From Methylobacter marinus A45 (lineage in GTDB: Bacteria > Pseudomonadota > Gammaproteobacteria > Methylococcales > Methylomonadaceae): a stretch of DNA of 64,000 nucleotides. The notes below the pieces were generated by a model that searched no databases, was not told where the DNA came from, and saw only the letters and a list, made by a program, of their open reading frames with translations. This document shows positions 21,442 through 32,236 of the stretch, one piece after another (position 1 is the stretch's first letter; each line of letters opens with the position of its first letter). The position numbers and the translations under genes were made by a program. The stretch lies in contig NZ_KB912877.1 in NCBI RefSeq assembly GCF_000383855.1, positions 688,465 to 752,464 on the forward strand. Reading direction: 5' to 3'.

Positions 21442-21457
21442 AATCTATCTCTCCAAC

Positions 21458-21781
21458 CTATGCTTCTTCCATTGAACACAATAATGGATGATGATGCTCT
21501 CGCGAATATTCATTAACTATATATACCTTGGTTTCAGCAACATCCTTGGAATAGGTGCCACATACACCAACTCCTTGCGTATGCACCTGCAACATCACTT
21601 GTGTCGCCTTTTCTTCAGTCATAGCAAAAAAATCCATTAAAATCTCAATTACAAAGTCCATCGGTGTAAAATCGTCATTCAACAAGATGACCTTGTATAA
21701 AGGTGGCCGTTTCAGTTTAGGCTTGGCCTCTTGAACAACCAAGCCGTCGTCATTATCTTTAGATGGATCAAAACCGGACAT
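21458..21781 (-). CDS. clpS: ATP-dependent Clp protease adaptor ClpS
   Basis: Adaptor (N-recognin) that binds proteins with N-terminal Leu, Phe, Tyr or Trp and delivers them to ClpA. The 107-residue protein has the usual disordered N-terminal tail and the core motif [20 protein letters not shown] with the hydrophobic pocket residues, followed by the [17 protein letters not shown] stretch. The ATG at 21781 gives MSGFDPSK; a TTG three codons upstream is less likely. It is the first gene of clpS-clpA. Confidence 0.96.
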   Translation of the reverse strand: MSGFDPSKDNDDGLVVQEAKPKLKRPPLYKVILLNDDFTPMDFVIEILMDFFAMTEEKATQVMLQVHTQGVGVCGTYSKDVAETKVYIVNEYSREHHHPLLCSMEEA

Positions 21782-22046
21782 ATCAACCAAATAATAAAAG
21801 TACTTTAAGAGCTTACCATAGTGCCAACATCAGTAAATTTCAACCCTATCCTAACAAAATACAGTCATTCTTCGTAAATATCGAAAAATCATTGATCGGC
21901 ATTAGCTTGATCAGTCATCCCGCATTCTTAGACAACATTTACGACACCAACTTTGACTTGTTTTATAGGCAGAGTTCAAAAATCTTTACGAACATAATAT
22001 AACCAAATCAAGTAAAATATCAGTTTTTTGCAGCCGGAATTTGTTA

Positions 22047-22508
22047 ATGGTTTGGAAACCGCATGTTACAGTTGCCGCCGTTATTGAACAGAACAATCGT
22101 TTTTTGCTCGTTGAAGAAGAAACTTCCAACGGCCTTCAGTTCAACCAACCAGCAGGCCATCTTGAAAAGAGCGAGGACCTGATTGCAGCCGTCAAACGTG
22201 AAGTCTACGAAGAAACCGCCTGGCATTTTGAGCCCGAGCATGTCCTCTCCATTCAACTTTGGCGAAAAAATCCTGAATTCCCCAGTTTCGTCAGAATCTG
22301 TTTTTCCGGGCGGTGCCATTCATACAACCCCAACCAGCGACTGGATGAGGGTATTATTGCCACCCACTGGCTGAGCCGTGACGAAATAGCCGCCAGGGAA
22401 CATCGTTTACGCAGCCCTTTGGTGCTTATTGCCGTGGACGAATACCTGAGCGGACAGCGTCACCCTTTATCATTACTAAAATCATTTCTCGATCTTGACC
22501 ATGCGTAA
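22047..22508 (+). CDS. nudJ: NUDIX hydrolase, NudJ-type phosphatase
   Basis: Hydrolyses nucleoside tri- and diphosphates and thiamine (HMP) pyrophosphate in characterised NudJ proteins. The 153-residue protein starts [12 protein letters not shown] as in NudJ, and carries a Nudix box [20 protein letters not shown] in which the consensus Gly after EET is Ala. ATG at 22047 is preferred over the TTG at 22041. Its end overlaps mnmA by 8 bp. The pairing nudJ-mnmA is standard in gammaproteobacteria. Confidence 0.88.
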   Translation: MVWKPHVTVAAVIEQNNRFLLVEEETSNGLQFNQPAGHLEKSEDLIAAVKREVYEETAWHFEPEHVLSIQLWRKNPEFPSFVRICFSGRCHSYNPNQRLDEGIIATHWLSRDEIAAREHRLRSPLVLIAVDEYLSGQRHPLSLLKSFLDLDHA

Positions 22509-23592
22509 AAACATAATCGTCGGCATGTCCGGCGGTGTCGACTCCTCAGTAACAGCATTACAACTTCTGGAACAAGGCCACCAGGTCACCGGTTTATTCA
22601 TGAAAAACTGGGAAGAGGATGACGGTACCGAGTACTGCACAGCCATGGAAGACCTCGCCGATGCGCAACAGGTCTGCGACAAGCTGGGCATTGAATTAAA
22701 AACCGTCAATTTCGCCGCCGAATACTGGGATGAAGTATTTGAAGTGTTCCTGTCCGAATTCCAGGCCGGCCGCACACCCAACCCGGACATTCTCTGCAAC
22801 AAGCACGTCAAGTTCAAAGCCTTCCTGAACTATGCGATTGAAGACCTCGGTGCGGAATACATTGCCACGGGGCACTATGCTCGCGTCAGCGAGAAAAACG
22901 GCGAATACTTTTTATTGAAAGGGCTAGATCCCGGCAAAGAGCAAAGTTATTTTCTTTACACGCTGGGGCAAAAACAGCTGGCGCGCACCCTGTTTCCAAT
23001 CGGCCACCTGTATAAAACCGAAATCCGGGCCATGGCCGAAAAAGCCGGTTTCGCCAATTACAGGAAAAAAGACAGCACCGGCATCTGCTTTATCGGCGAG
23101 CGTAAATTCAAGGAATTCCTGCAGCGGTATCTGCCAACCCAGCCCGGCGAAATGCGCACACCGGAAGGCCAGTACATCGGTCCGCATCAGGGCTTGATGT
23201 ATTACACCCTGGGTCAACGTCAGGGCTTAGGCATAGGCGGCGTTAAAGATGCACCGGACGAGCCGTGGTATGTCCTCGAAAAAGACCTCGAAAACAATAT
23301 TCTTATCGTTGGCCAGGGTCACGATCATCCGTTGATGCTGCACAATGTACTGGAAGCCAGCCAATTGGACTGGTGCAGCAATAGGCCGTTAACTCAAACA
23401 ATACGCTGCAGCGCCAAAACGCGTTACCGGCAGGCGGACCAGCCTTGTCGGCTGGAACCCATCGGCAGCGATCGCTGCAAGGCTGTTTTTGATCAACCGC
23501 AAAGAGCCATTACGCCGGGCCAGTCCGTCGTTTTTTATGACGGCGAAATCTGCTTGGGCGGCGGCATTATTGAATCCAAGACTAATGAATAA
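22501..23592 (+). CDS. mnmA: tRNA-specific 2-thiouridylase MnmA
   Basis: Adds sulphur to U34 of Lys, Glu and Gln tRNAs. The 363-residue protein has the ATP-pyrophosphatase loop [13 protein letters not shown] at the N-terminus, the nucleophile in [11 protein letters not shown] (near Cys 100) and the second catalytic Cys in [12 protein letters not shown] (near 198). The ATG at 22501 overlaps the nudJ end. In enterics hflD follows before purB; here only 91 bp without an ORF lie between. Confidence 0.96.
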   Translation: MRKNIIVGMSGGVDSSVTALQLLEQGHQVTGLFMKNWEEDDGTEYCTAMEDLADAQQVCDKLGIELKTVNFAAEYWDEVFEVFLSEFQAGRTPNPDILCNKHVKFKAFLNYAIEDLGAEYIATGHYARVSEKNGEYFLLKGLDPGKEQSYFLYTLGQKQLARTLFPIGHLYKTEIRAMAEKAGFANYRKKDSTGICFIGERKFKEFLQRYLPTQPGEMRTPEGQYIGPHQGLMYYTLGQRQGLGIGGVKDAPDEPWYVLEKDLENNILIVGQGHDHPLMLHNVLEASQLDWCSNRPLTQTIRCSAKTRYRQADQPCRLEPIGSDRCKAVFDQPQRAITPGQSVVFYDGEICLGGGIIESKTNE

Positions 23593-23599
23593 CATCTAA

Positions 23600-25048
<1,449 letters not shown>

Positions 25049-25167
25049 TGATTCCTTTTGTGAGACGAATCACATTAAAAATTACCGGCTTCTGTAACAA
25101 TCCGACCACGATTGCCATCCAGGTTAACTTTCTCCCTTGTTAAGCTAACTCGGCAATCTGTCCTTAT

Positions 25168-25201
25168 GGCTGTGTCGCCGCTCCTGGCACAGCCTTTTTT
25201 A
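25168..25201 (+). terminator. Rho-independent terminator after purB
   Basis: Stem GGCTGTG / CACAGCC with a loop rich in C and G, followed at once by six T. It lies 119 bp downstream of the purB stop and 68 bp before the next gene. Confidence 0.75.
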
Positions 25202-25268
25202 TTTCCGGCAAGACAATCACCGCTTTCAGGCTTTAAAATAGCGCACAGTTTTTACTCACTGGCCTATT

Positions 25269-26498
25269 GTGCTCAATATCATCTGGATTTTCTTTTTCAT
25301 CGCCGCTTTTCTCACCGCGCTGTTTAAACTGCTCTTTCTGGGCGATCAACAGGTTTTCGCGCAAATCATGTCCGCGATGTTCAGCCTGTCGAAATCGGCA
25401 TTCGAAATAGCCCTGGGCCTGACCGGCATCCTGGCACTATGGCTGGGCATTATGCGCATCGGTGAACGCAGCGGATTTATCCAGTTATTGACGCAAGGCC
25501 TCGCGCCGCTATTCAGCCGCTTGATGCCCGATATCCCCAAAGACCACCCCGCCCTGGGCGCCATGGTCATGAATATCTCGGCCAATGCGCTGGGACTGGA
25601 CAATGCCGCCACGCCACTGGGTATTAAAGCCATGAAGGAACTGCAAACGCTGAACCCGCACCCTGAAACCGCCAGCAATGCACAAATACTGTTTCTGGTC
25701 ATCAACACCTCAGGGGTCACGCTTTTTCCGGTAACGATTTTCACATACCGCGCGCAACTGGGCGCGACTGACCCGACCGATGTGTTTATTCCAATCCTAT
25801 TAGCGACTTATACGTCAACGCTGGCCGGTTTGCTGGCCATTGCCTTCGTGCAAAAAATCAACCTGTTCGACAAAGTCATTCTGGCTTATCTGGGCGGATT
25901 TTCCCTGTTTGTCGGCGGCGTTATCAATTATTTTTCAAGTTTGCCCCAGCAGCAAATGCTTGAACAATCCGCACTGATCAGCAATGTCATCCTGTACACT
26001 TTGGTCATCGCATTTATTTCCGGCGCCCTATATAAAGGCATCAATGCCTATGAAGCCTTTATCGATGGCGCCAGGGAAGGCTTTCAGACCGCCATTACCA
26101 TCATTCCTTACCTGGTTGCCATGCTGGTCGCCATCGGCGTATTCAGGGCCAGCGGCGCCTTGGACCTGCTGGCGGACCTGGCCCGTTACACGGCTCATCT
26201 ATTGATGCTGGACGATCGCTTTATTGATGCCCTGCCCTCGGCGCTGATGAAACCATTCAGCGGCAGCGGCGCCCGGGCCATGATGATCGATACAATGAAG
26301 ACGATGGGCGCCGACTCGTTTGCCGGACGCCTGTCTTCGATCGTGCAGGGCAGCACGGAAACCACTTTTTATGTATTGGCCATCTACTTCGGCGCGGTCG
26401 GCATCAAAAATATCCGTTATGCCGCCGCTTGTGGGATAATAGCCGATTTTGCGGGCATCATGGCCGCCATTTTTGTTGCCTACTGGTTCTTCGGATGA
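25269..26498 (+). CDS. SpmA/SpmB fusion, nucleoside-recognition (gate) domain membrane protein
   Basis: Integral membrane protein of 409 residues joining two halves related to spore maturation proteins A and B. Each half has a Gate-type domain: GLTGILALWLGIMRIGERSG and ANALGLDNAATPLGIKAM in the first, ASGALDLL, KPFSGSGARAMMIDTM and QGSTETTFYVLAIYFGAVG in the second. About ten hydrophobic segments are visible. The organism shows no sporulation genes here, and SpmAB-like proteins are widespread in non-sporulating bacteria without an assigned function; a transport role is inferred from the family. It starts with GTG and ends 4 bp before mtaB. Confidence 0.85.
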   Translation: MLNIIWIFFFIAAFLTALFKLLFLGDQQVFAQIMSAMFSLSKSAFEIALGLTGILALWLGIMRIGERSGFIQLLTQGLAPLFSRLMPDIPKDHPALGAMVMNISANALGLDNAATPLGIKAMKELQTLNPHPETASNAQILFLVINTSGVTLFPVTIFTYRAQLGATDPTDVFIPILLATYTSTLAGLLAIAFVQKINLFDKVILAYLGGFSLFVGGVINYFSSLPQQQMLEQSALISNVILYTLVIAFISGALYKGINAYEAFIDGAREGFQTAITIIPYLVAMLVAIGVFRASGALDLLADLARYTAHLLMLDDRFIDALPSALMKPFSGSGARAMMIDTMKTMGADSFAGRLSSIVQGSTETTFYVLAIYFGAVGIKNIRYAAACGIIADFAGIMAAIFVAYWFFG

Positions 26499-26502
26499 TG
26501 TT

Positions 26503-27789
26503 ATGAATATCCACCTCAAAACGCTCGGCTGCCGCCTTAACGAAGCGGAATTGGAAACCTGGGCCCAGGCTTTTCAAAAAGCCGGCCATCAAATAACGCG
26601 GCAAGCAGAAGCCGCCAATCTGGTCGTTATCAACTCCTGCGCCGTGACTCAGGACGCCGCCAGAAAATCGCGCCAGCTGATTCGGCGCATCCATCGGGAC
26701 AACCCGGCCGCCAAACTGGTCGTCAGCGGTTGCTATGCGACCTTGAACGAAGATGAAGCGGCGCAGCTAATGGGCGTCGACCTGGTCGTCAGCAACAAGG
26801 ACAAGGACCAACTGGTCGAAAAAACCCTGACCACGCTCAATATGGACAGCATGCCGGCCATGTCGACGGAACCGGGCGAGATCTCCCTGTTCACGCGCGG
26901 CCGGCAGCGCGCCTTTGTCAAGGTGCAGGACGGCTGCCGCTACCGCTGCACGTTCTGCATCGTGACCGTTGCGCGCGGCGTCGAGCGCAGCCGGTCTGTC
27001 GCGGACGTCATCGATGAAATCAACGCGCTGCACAGCCAGAACATCGATGAAGTCATCCTGACCGGCGTGCATCTGGGCGGCTACGGCAGCGATCTGGGCA
27101 ATAATTTATCGGATCTTATTAAGTCCATTCTGGCCAAAACAGACATACCAAGACTGAGACTGGGGTCTTTGGAACCGTGGGAATTGTCCGATGATTTTTT
27201 TGCGCTGTTCGATAACCCTCGCTTGATGCCGCACTTGCACCTGCCCTTGCAGAGCGGTTCGGATGCGGTGCTAAGGCGCATGGCGCGGCGCTGCAAAACC
27301 GACGAGTTTGCCGCCATCGTGGATCGGCTGCGCGCGCAAATACCGTACTTCAACATCACGACCGATATCATCGTCGGCTTTCCCGGCGAAACCGAACAGG
27401 AATGGCAGGACAGCTTCGGTTTCATCAAGCAGACCGGTTTCGGCCATATCCATATCTTCACTTACTCGCCGCGAGAAGGCATTAAGGCCGCCACGCTGCC
27501 CGATCAGTTATCCAATGAGATCAAAAAGCAGCGCAGCCAGCAACTGCATGAACTGGCCGAGACAATGAAGCAGCGGTTTTTCGCGGACAATGTCGGCAAT
27601 GCGTTCCCTGTGTTATGGGAGGGCTACAGCGAAGAGCTCGATGCCGGCAAAAAGCGAGTGTTCGGCTATACGCCCAATTATCTGCGCGTAGGCTGCGTGA
27701 TCAATCAGGATGAATCGCTTGAGAATCAAATTATTACTGCCAGATTAACGGCGAATGCCGAAAATCACCTGGTTGCGGAACTGGCGTAA
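26503..27789 (+). CDS. mtaB: tRNA t6A37 methylthiotransferase MtaB
   Basis: Radical-SAM enzyme that adds a methylthio group to C2 of t6A at position 37 of ANN-decoding tRNAs. The 428-residue protein has the N-terminal UPF0004 domain with cluster cysteines in TLGCRLNEAE, NSCAVT and SGCYAT, the radical-SAM CRYRCTFC motif (near residue 146) and a C-terminal TRAM domain. The ATG at 26503 follows the SpmAB stop by 4 bp; the open frame upstream lies inside the previous gene. It acts on the product of the t6A pathway that includes tsaB at 46595. Confidence 0.93.
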   Translation: MNIHLKTLGCRLNEAELETWAQAFQKAGHQITRQAEAANLVVINSCAVTQDAARKSRQLIRRIHRDNPAAKLVVSGCYATLNEDEAAQLMGVDLVVSNKDKDQLVEKTLTTLNMDSMPAMSTEPGEISLFTRGRQRAFVKVQDGCRYRCTFCIVTVARGVERSRSVADVIDEINALHSQNIDEVILTGVHLGGYGSDLGNNLSDLIKSILAKTDIPRLRLGSLEPWELSDDFFALFDNPRLMPHLHLPLQSGSDAVLRRMARRCKTDEFAAIVDRLRAQIPYFNITTDIIVGFPGETEQEWQDSFGFIKQTGFGHIHIFTYSPREGIKAATLPDQLSNEIKKQRSQQLHELAETMKQRFFADNVGNAFPVLWEGYSEELDAGKKRVFGYTPNYLRVGCVINQDESLENQIITARLTANAENHLVAELA

Positions 27790-27883
27790 TCAAGCCTGCT
27801 CGCGGCACGGCGGAGCAGTGTCTAAATCATTCCGGGAGTTTAGCTTTAAGTTAAAATGATATATGATTTATTCATAGCTCAGC

Positions 27884-27917
27884 ATGGCGGCGGCACCGAA
27901 TCCGCGCCATTATTTTT
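27884..27917 (+). terminator. Rho-independent terminator after mtaB
   Basis: Stem of nine pairs with one bulged G (ATGGCGGCGG against CCGCGCCAT), 8-base loop, followed by TATTTTT. It is in the 294-bp gap between mtaB and pckA. Confidence 0.6.
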
Positions 27918-28083
27918 AGCACATTGAGACAATAATGAAGGGAGATTTTTCAACCGCGTCTCAACCCTTTAGCAAAGAAGATTTTGAGCCGTATACAACT
28001 CATCCGTTGTAGCTGACTAACAAGACCGGCTTAGACCGTTAACATAATTAGTGATGGTAAAAAGCCATCCACAGGAGGTTTTA

Positions 28084-29664
28084 ATGAGAGGATTGAGCCC
28101 AGATGATTTGGGATTGAAGAGCGTGGGCACTGTTTATCGTAATCTCAGCTATGATGAGCTGTTCACCCATGAAACCAGCAATAATGAAGGCAAGGTTTCA
28201 AGCAACGGCACAATGATGGTCGACACCGGCAAATTTACCGGGCGCTCGCCTAAGGACAAGTATTTTGTCCAGCAACTTCCCTCCAGCGATAATATCGCCT
28301 GGGGCAAAATCAACCAGCCCGTGTCGGCCGAGATATTTGACGAGCTCTACGCGGACGTCATCGATTATCTTTCCGGCAAGGATATTTATGTAACCGACGG
28401 TTACAGCGGCGCCAACCCGCACTCGCGCAAGTCCGTGCGTTTTATTACCGAATTTGCCTGGCAGTCGCATTTTGTCAAAAACATGTTTATCCGTCCTGAG
28501 GACGAGGAACTCGATCATTTCGCTCCCGATTTTCGAGTCTATAATGCCAGCAACATGATCAATGAGAAATGGCAAAAGCACGGTCTCAATTCGGAAGTGT
28601 TCTGCATCTTCAACGTCGAGAGGAACATCGCCATCATTGGCGGCACTTGGTACGGCGGCGAGATGAAAAAAGGCATCTTCACCATGATGAACTATTGGCT
28701 GCCGCTGGATGGCATCCTGTCCATGCATTGCAGTGCCAATGTCGGCAAGGAGGGTGATGTCGCTTTGTTCTTTGGCCTGTCAGGTACCGGCAAAACCACT
28801 TTATCGACCGATGCCGCACGCAAACTGATTGGCGACGATGAACACGGCTGGAGCGATGAAGGCATCTTCAACTTCGAAGGCGGCTGTTATGCCAAGTGTA
28901 TCGGCCTGTCTCCGGAGAATGAACCCGAGATTTATGGCGCCATCAAACGCCATGCCTTGCTGGAAAACGTGGTGTATGACGAAGACGGCGTGGTCGATTT
29001 CTTCGACAGCTCCAAAACTGAAAACACCCGCGTCTCCTACCCTATCGAGCACATCGAAAATCATGAGCCGACGCTCAAGGCCGGCCTGCCGAAAAATATT
29101 ATTTTCCTGAGTTGCGATGCCTTCGGCGTTCTGCCGCCGGTCTCCCGGCTGACCAAGGACCAGGCCATGTACTACTTCCTGTCCGGCTATACCGCCAAGG
29201 TTGCCGGCACAGAACGCGGCATCATCGAACCCCAGGCTACTTTTTCCGCCTGCTTCGGCGAAGCATTTCTGCCGCTGCATCCAACCGTTTACGCCAAGCT
29301 GCTCGGCGAAAAAATGGAAAAACACGGCGTTAACGCCTATCTGGTCAATACCGGTTGGAGCGGCGGCGGTTACGGGGTCGGCAAGCGCATGAGCATCAAA
29401 GCGACGCGCGCTTGCATCAATGCGATCCTGGACGGCAGCATCAACAAGTCTGAGTTTAACAAAATACCTTACTTCGGCCTGTTCATTCCCAAAGAGCTGG
29501 CAGGCGTCGATGATGCCCGACTCAATCCGCGCGATGCCTGGGCCGACAAAGAGGCGTTTGATGCGACGTCGAAAAAACTCGCCGGCATGTTCATCGAGAA
29601 CTTCAAGAAATATACCAACGCCGGCGATGATTTTGATTTCACCAAAGCCGGACCGCACCTGTAG
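28084..29664 (+). CDS. pckA: Phosphoenolpyruvate carboxykinase (ATP)
   Basis: Interconverts oxaloacetate and PEP with ATP, a gluconeogenic or anaplerotic step. The 526-residue protein has the kinase-1a loop [13 protein letters not shown] (near residue 238), the metal-binding and PEP-binding stretch [12 protein letters not shown], and [11 protein letters not shown] of the ATP-dependent class. AGGAGG lies 5 bp before the ATG at 28084, so the longer GTG/ATG starts at 28051 and 28054, which would place this site inside the gene, are rejected. With ppdK at 10.8 kb it makes up the C3/C4 node of the cell. Confidence 0.96.
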   Translation: MRGLSPDDLGLKSVGTVYRNLSYDELFTHETSNNEGKVSSNGTMMVDTGKFTGRSPKDKYFVQQLPSSDNIAWGKINQPVSAEIFDELYADVIDYLSGKDIYVTDGYSGANPHSRKSVRFITEFAWQSHFVKNMFIRPEDEELDHFAPDFRVYNASNMINEKWQKHGLNSEVFCIFNVERNIAIIGGTWYGGEMKKGIFTMMNYWLPLDGILSMHCSANVGKEGDVALFFGLSGTGKTTLSTDAARKLIGDDEHGWSDEGIFNFEGGCYAKCIGLSPENEPEIYGAIKRHALLENVVYDEDGVVDFFDSSKTENTRVSYPIEHIENHEPTLKAGLPKNIIFLSCDAFGVLPPVSRLTKDQAMYYFLSGYTAKVAGTERGIIEPQATFSACFGEAFLPLHPTVYAKLLGEKMEKHGVNAYLVNTGWSGGGYGVGKRMSIKATRACINAILDGSINKSEFNKIPYFGLFIPKELAGVDDARLNPRDAWADKEAFDATSKKLAGMFIENFKKYTNAGDDFDFTKAGPHL

Positions 29665-29736
29665 TTCAAGGCCGGGTTGAGTCAATCACCCCATTGAATG
29701 CCGCCTCCCGAACAGAAAAGGCGGGACGCAAGCAAT

Positions 29737-29775
29737 AAAAAACCGGATTTAATGGAAAAACGCCATTAAATCCGG
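29737..29775 (-). terminator. Rho-independent terminator of the mtnA-cysZ-ppa run
   Basis: Perfect 13-base arms CCGGATTTAATGG and CCATTAAATCCGG around a 7-base loop. Read on the minus strand the stem is followed by six T. It lies 21 bp beyond the pyrophosphatase stop codon. The same structure could stall transcripts from pckA on the other strand. Confidence 0.85.
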
Positions 29776-29795
29776 CCTTGAAACGCAAAAACCGC

Positions 29796-30407
29796 TTATC
29801 GGGCAAAATGATTTTCATAGTCCGCCATGGACTTGCTAATCACCTCATGTGCCTCTTCCCGCCCGTAAATATTGGTTATTTCGCAGGAATTGTTTTCTTC
29901 GGGAAGACTTTTATAGGTTAGAAAATAATGTTTCAGGCGGTTGATATAAGACACGGGGCAGTCTGATACATCACGCCATTGCCTATAAAACTCATCGTCC
30001 TTCATAACCGCGATAATCTTATCGTCGGCCTCGCCTTTATCGAGCAAACGAAACCCGCCGATAGGAATAGCCGGCAAAATAAGATCGCCATGCGTGATTG
30101 TGCGCTCGCTTAACACGCAAATATCCAGCGGATCCCCGTCACCCTTGATAACCGTCCTGCCGGACCTTACGGCCGCAAACTCGGCAACTTGCTCGGCGCA
30201 ATAAGTTCGCGGAATAAAGCCGTACAGCGCCGGCACCGTATTGGAAAACTTCTGCGGCCGGTCGATTTTAAGATATCCGCTGACTTTGTCGATTTCATAC
30301 TTAACCGTATCGGTCGGGACGATTTCGATAAATGCCGTAACAACGGACGGAGCGCTATCACCGGGACTGATTCCATGCCAGGGATGCGCTTTATATTCTC
30401 TATTCAT
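29796..30407 (-). CDS. ppa: Inorganic pyrophosphatase, family I
   Basis: Soluble enzyme hydrolysing PPi to two phosphates. The 203-residue protein carries the family I signature GDGDPLDICVL with its metal-binding aspartates (near residue 98), plus KYEIDKVSGYLKIDR and YGFIPRTYC. The ATG at 30407 (MNREYKAHPWHG) is preferred; the longer frame would run into cysZ. It shares an operon with cysZ and mtnA. A PPi-hydrolysing enzyme beside PEP carboxykinase and in a cell with PPi-dependent PPDK must be balanced against those PPi-using reactions (inference). Confidence 0.93.
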   Translation of the reverse strand: MNREYKAHPWHGISPGDSAPSVVTAFIEIVPTDTVKYEIDKVSGYLKIDRPQKFSNTVPALYGFIPRTYCAEQVAEFAAVRSGRTVIKGDGDPLDICVLSERTITHGDLILPAIPIGGFRLLDKGEADDKIIAVMKDDEFYRQWRDVSDCPVSYINRLKHYFLTYKSLPEENNSCEITNIYGREEAHEVISKSMADYENHFAR

Positions 30408-30423
30408 GATCAACCTCGTGTCT

Positions 30424-31143
30424 TTAGTCTTGTTTAACTTCATGAAGATAAATAGTCGCGCCGATAACAGCAGCCGGTGCCACAACAATATTTAACAAGG
30501 GTAACGTCAATCCCGCCATCGTGATGCCGCCAAAGCCCAATGCGCCCAGGCGTATACTTTTGGCCAATTGCTTCTGTTCCGTGAACAGCATGCCTTCGTT
30601 TTCAAGCGGGTAAGCCATGTACTCGAGCGCCATGCCCCAGGCGCCGAACAAGGCCCACAGAAAAGGCGCGATCACGTTGATGCCGGGAATAATGAACAAC
30701 AGCAGCAACGGCAAGGCGCGCACGACGAGATACCCGATGCGCTTGAGTTCGGCAACCATGACTTTAGCCAAAGGCTGTTCTTCGCCGGCACCGGCTTCCC
30801 CCGTAATGATGCTCAGTGTTTTCGCCGCCAGCTTGCCATAAAAAGGCGCCGCTATCAGATTCGCCAGTACCGTAAAGCTGAAAAAACCGGCGATAAAAAA
30901 GCTGATAAAAAACAACGGCCACAATATCCAGTTCAGCCACTGCAGCCAGTCGGGAATAAACTGATCAATCAAGCCGCTGACGTAAAAATACCCCAGCGCC
31001 AACACAACACTGTACAGCACCAGATTGATCAGGACCGGAATGATCAGGAATGCGCGCAGTTGAGGGTTGGTCAATAATCTTAGTCCTCTGAAGAAATAAC
31101 CGACCGCCAATACCGGATTATTACCTTTTTTACTTAGTTGCAT
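30424..31143 (-). CDS. cysZ: CysZ-type sulfate permease / EI24 membrane protein
   Basis: Inner membrane protein of 239 residues with hydrophobic segments near residues 30-60, 68-95, 140-165 and 205-230, in line with the CysZ/EI24 family. E. coli CysZ mediates sulfate uptake for cysteine synthesis. Motifs such as [15 protein letters not shown] at the start and [24 protein letters not shown] in the middle fit. The start overlaps the end of mtnA by 14 bp. No other sulfate assimilation gene is in the window, so the sulfur role rests on the family. Confidence 0.82.
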   Translation of the reverse strand: MQLSKKGNNPVLAVGYFFRGLRLLTNPQLRAFLIIPVLINLVLYSVVLALGYFYVSGLIDQFIPDWLQWLNWILWPLFFISFFIAGFFSFTVLANLIAAPFYGKLAAKTLSIITGEAGAGEEQPLAKVMVAELKRIGYLVVRALPLLLLFIIPGINVIAPFLWALFGAWGMALEYMAYPLENEGMLFTEQKQLAKSIRLGALGFGGITMAGLTLPLLNIVVAPAAVIGATIYLHEVKQD

Positions 31144-32176
31144 GCGTTAAACTCCTGATTCCGTGTTCAGATGGATTCAATACCACGCCTTTCTCGGTCA
31201 CAATCGCTGAAATCAATTCGGCCGGCGTCACATCGAATACCGGATTCCAGGCGCTGACCAGTGAATCCTCCCGGATGTAGCAAGGCGCCAGCAATTCATT
31301 CGGATTGCGCTGCTCGATCTCGATCTGGCTGCCGTCCTCTATGCTCCAGTCTATCGTCGAAGTCGGCGCCGCCACCATTAACTTGACGCCATGCTGTCTG
31401 GCCAGCACCGCCAGTGAATAAGTACCGATTTTATTGGCTGCGTCGCCATTCGCGGCAATACGGTCGGCGCCGACAACGATCCAGTCGATTGCGCCCGATT
31501 TCATGAGCCAGGCCGCCGCCGAATCGGCGATCAAAGTCGCCGGTATGCCGTCCTGCGCCAGTTCCCAGACGGTCAGGCGCGCGCCCTGCAGCCAGGGCCG
31601 GGTTTCGCCGGCGTAGACATCGACCGGCTTCCGCCGATAGACGCTGCGAATAACGCCCAGCGCCGTGCCGTAACCGCCCGTTGCCAGGGCTCCGGCATTG
31701 CAATGCGTCATAATGCCCTTGGCGCCGGCCAGGATATCGGCGCCCAGTTCGCCCATGGCATGATTGGCGGCGATATCGTCGGCGTGGATTTTTTCGGCGC
31801 AGTCCAGCGCCGCCGCCAAAGGATCATCCTGCGCTTGATTCAGCGCCGCTTTCATCCGGTCCAATGCCCAGAACAGATTGACGGCCGTCGGTCTGGAATG
31901 GGCCAACCGGTCGAAGTCGGCCGCCACGTGTTGCCGCCATAGGTCGGCTCCGGCCGCATAATGCCGCATGACCGACAGCACGACCCCATAAGCCGCCGCA
32001 ATGCCGATCGCCGGGGCGCCTCGCACGCGCATGGAAGCAATGGCTTCCGTTACGCCGACAGCATCGCGGTATTCGTCATAAACGATTTTTTCGGGAAGTT
32101 GGCGCTGATCCAGCACTTTTAAAGCATCGCCCGTCCAATGCAGGGCTTGTACAGTCAATTTAGTCTGTCTTGTCAT
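31130..32176 (-). CDS. mtnA: S-methyl-5-thioribose-1-phosphate isomerase
   Basis: Isomerises methylthioribose-1-phosphate to methylthioribulose-1-phosphate in methionine salvage. The 348-residue protein has the conserved RGAPAIG near residue 50, the catalytic Cys in [19 protein letters not shown] (near 162) and the catalytic Asp in [19 protein letters not shown] (near 240). It is divergent from mtaD, the preceding step of the Pseudomonas-type pathway, and overlaps cysZ. Confidence 0.95.
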   Translation of the reverse strand: MTRQTKLTVQALHWTGDALKVLDQRQLPEKIVYDEYRDAVGVTEAIASMRVRGAPAIGIAAAYGVVLSVMRHYAAGADLWRQHVAADFDRLAHSRPTAVNLFWALDRMKAALNQAQDDPLAAALDCAEKIHADDIAANHAMGELGADILAGAKGIMTHCNAGALATGGYGTALGVIRSVYRRKPVDVYAGETRPWLQGARLTVWELAQDGIPATLIADSAAAWLMKSGAIDWIVVGADRIAANGDAANKIGTYSLAVLARQHGVKLMVAAPTSTIDWSIEDGSQIEIEQRNPNELLAPCYIREDSLVSAWNPVFDVTPAELISAIVTEKGVVLNPSEHGIRSLTHATK

Positions 32177-32204
32177 TATTTATCAAAAATTAAGTTAAAA
32201 AAGT

Positions 32205-32210
32205 TATAAT
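32205..32210 (+). promoter_or_regulatory. Candidate -10 box for mtaD
   Basis: A perfect TATAAT, 26 bp upstream of the mtaD ATG, in an AT-rich 60-bp divergent gap. No good -35 is seen at the normal spacing, so it may be a weak or activated promoter. Confidence 0.4.
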
Positions 32211-32236
32211 TCCGCATCTAAATAACAGGAATACCT

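Noticed and set aside
21782-22046. 79-codon plus-strand frame between clpS and nudJ
   Set aside because: Overlaps the clpS start region, has no ribosome binding site, low-complexity AT-rich codons and no recognizable motif; the gap more likely holds the two promoters.
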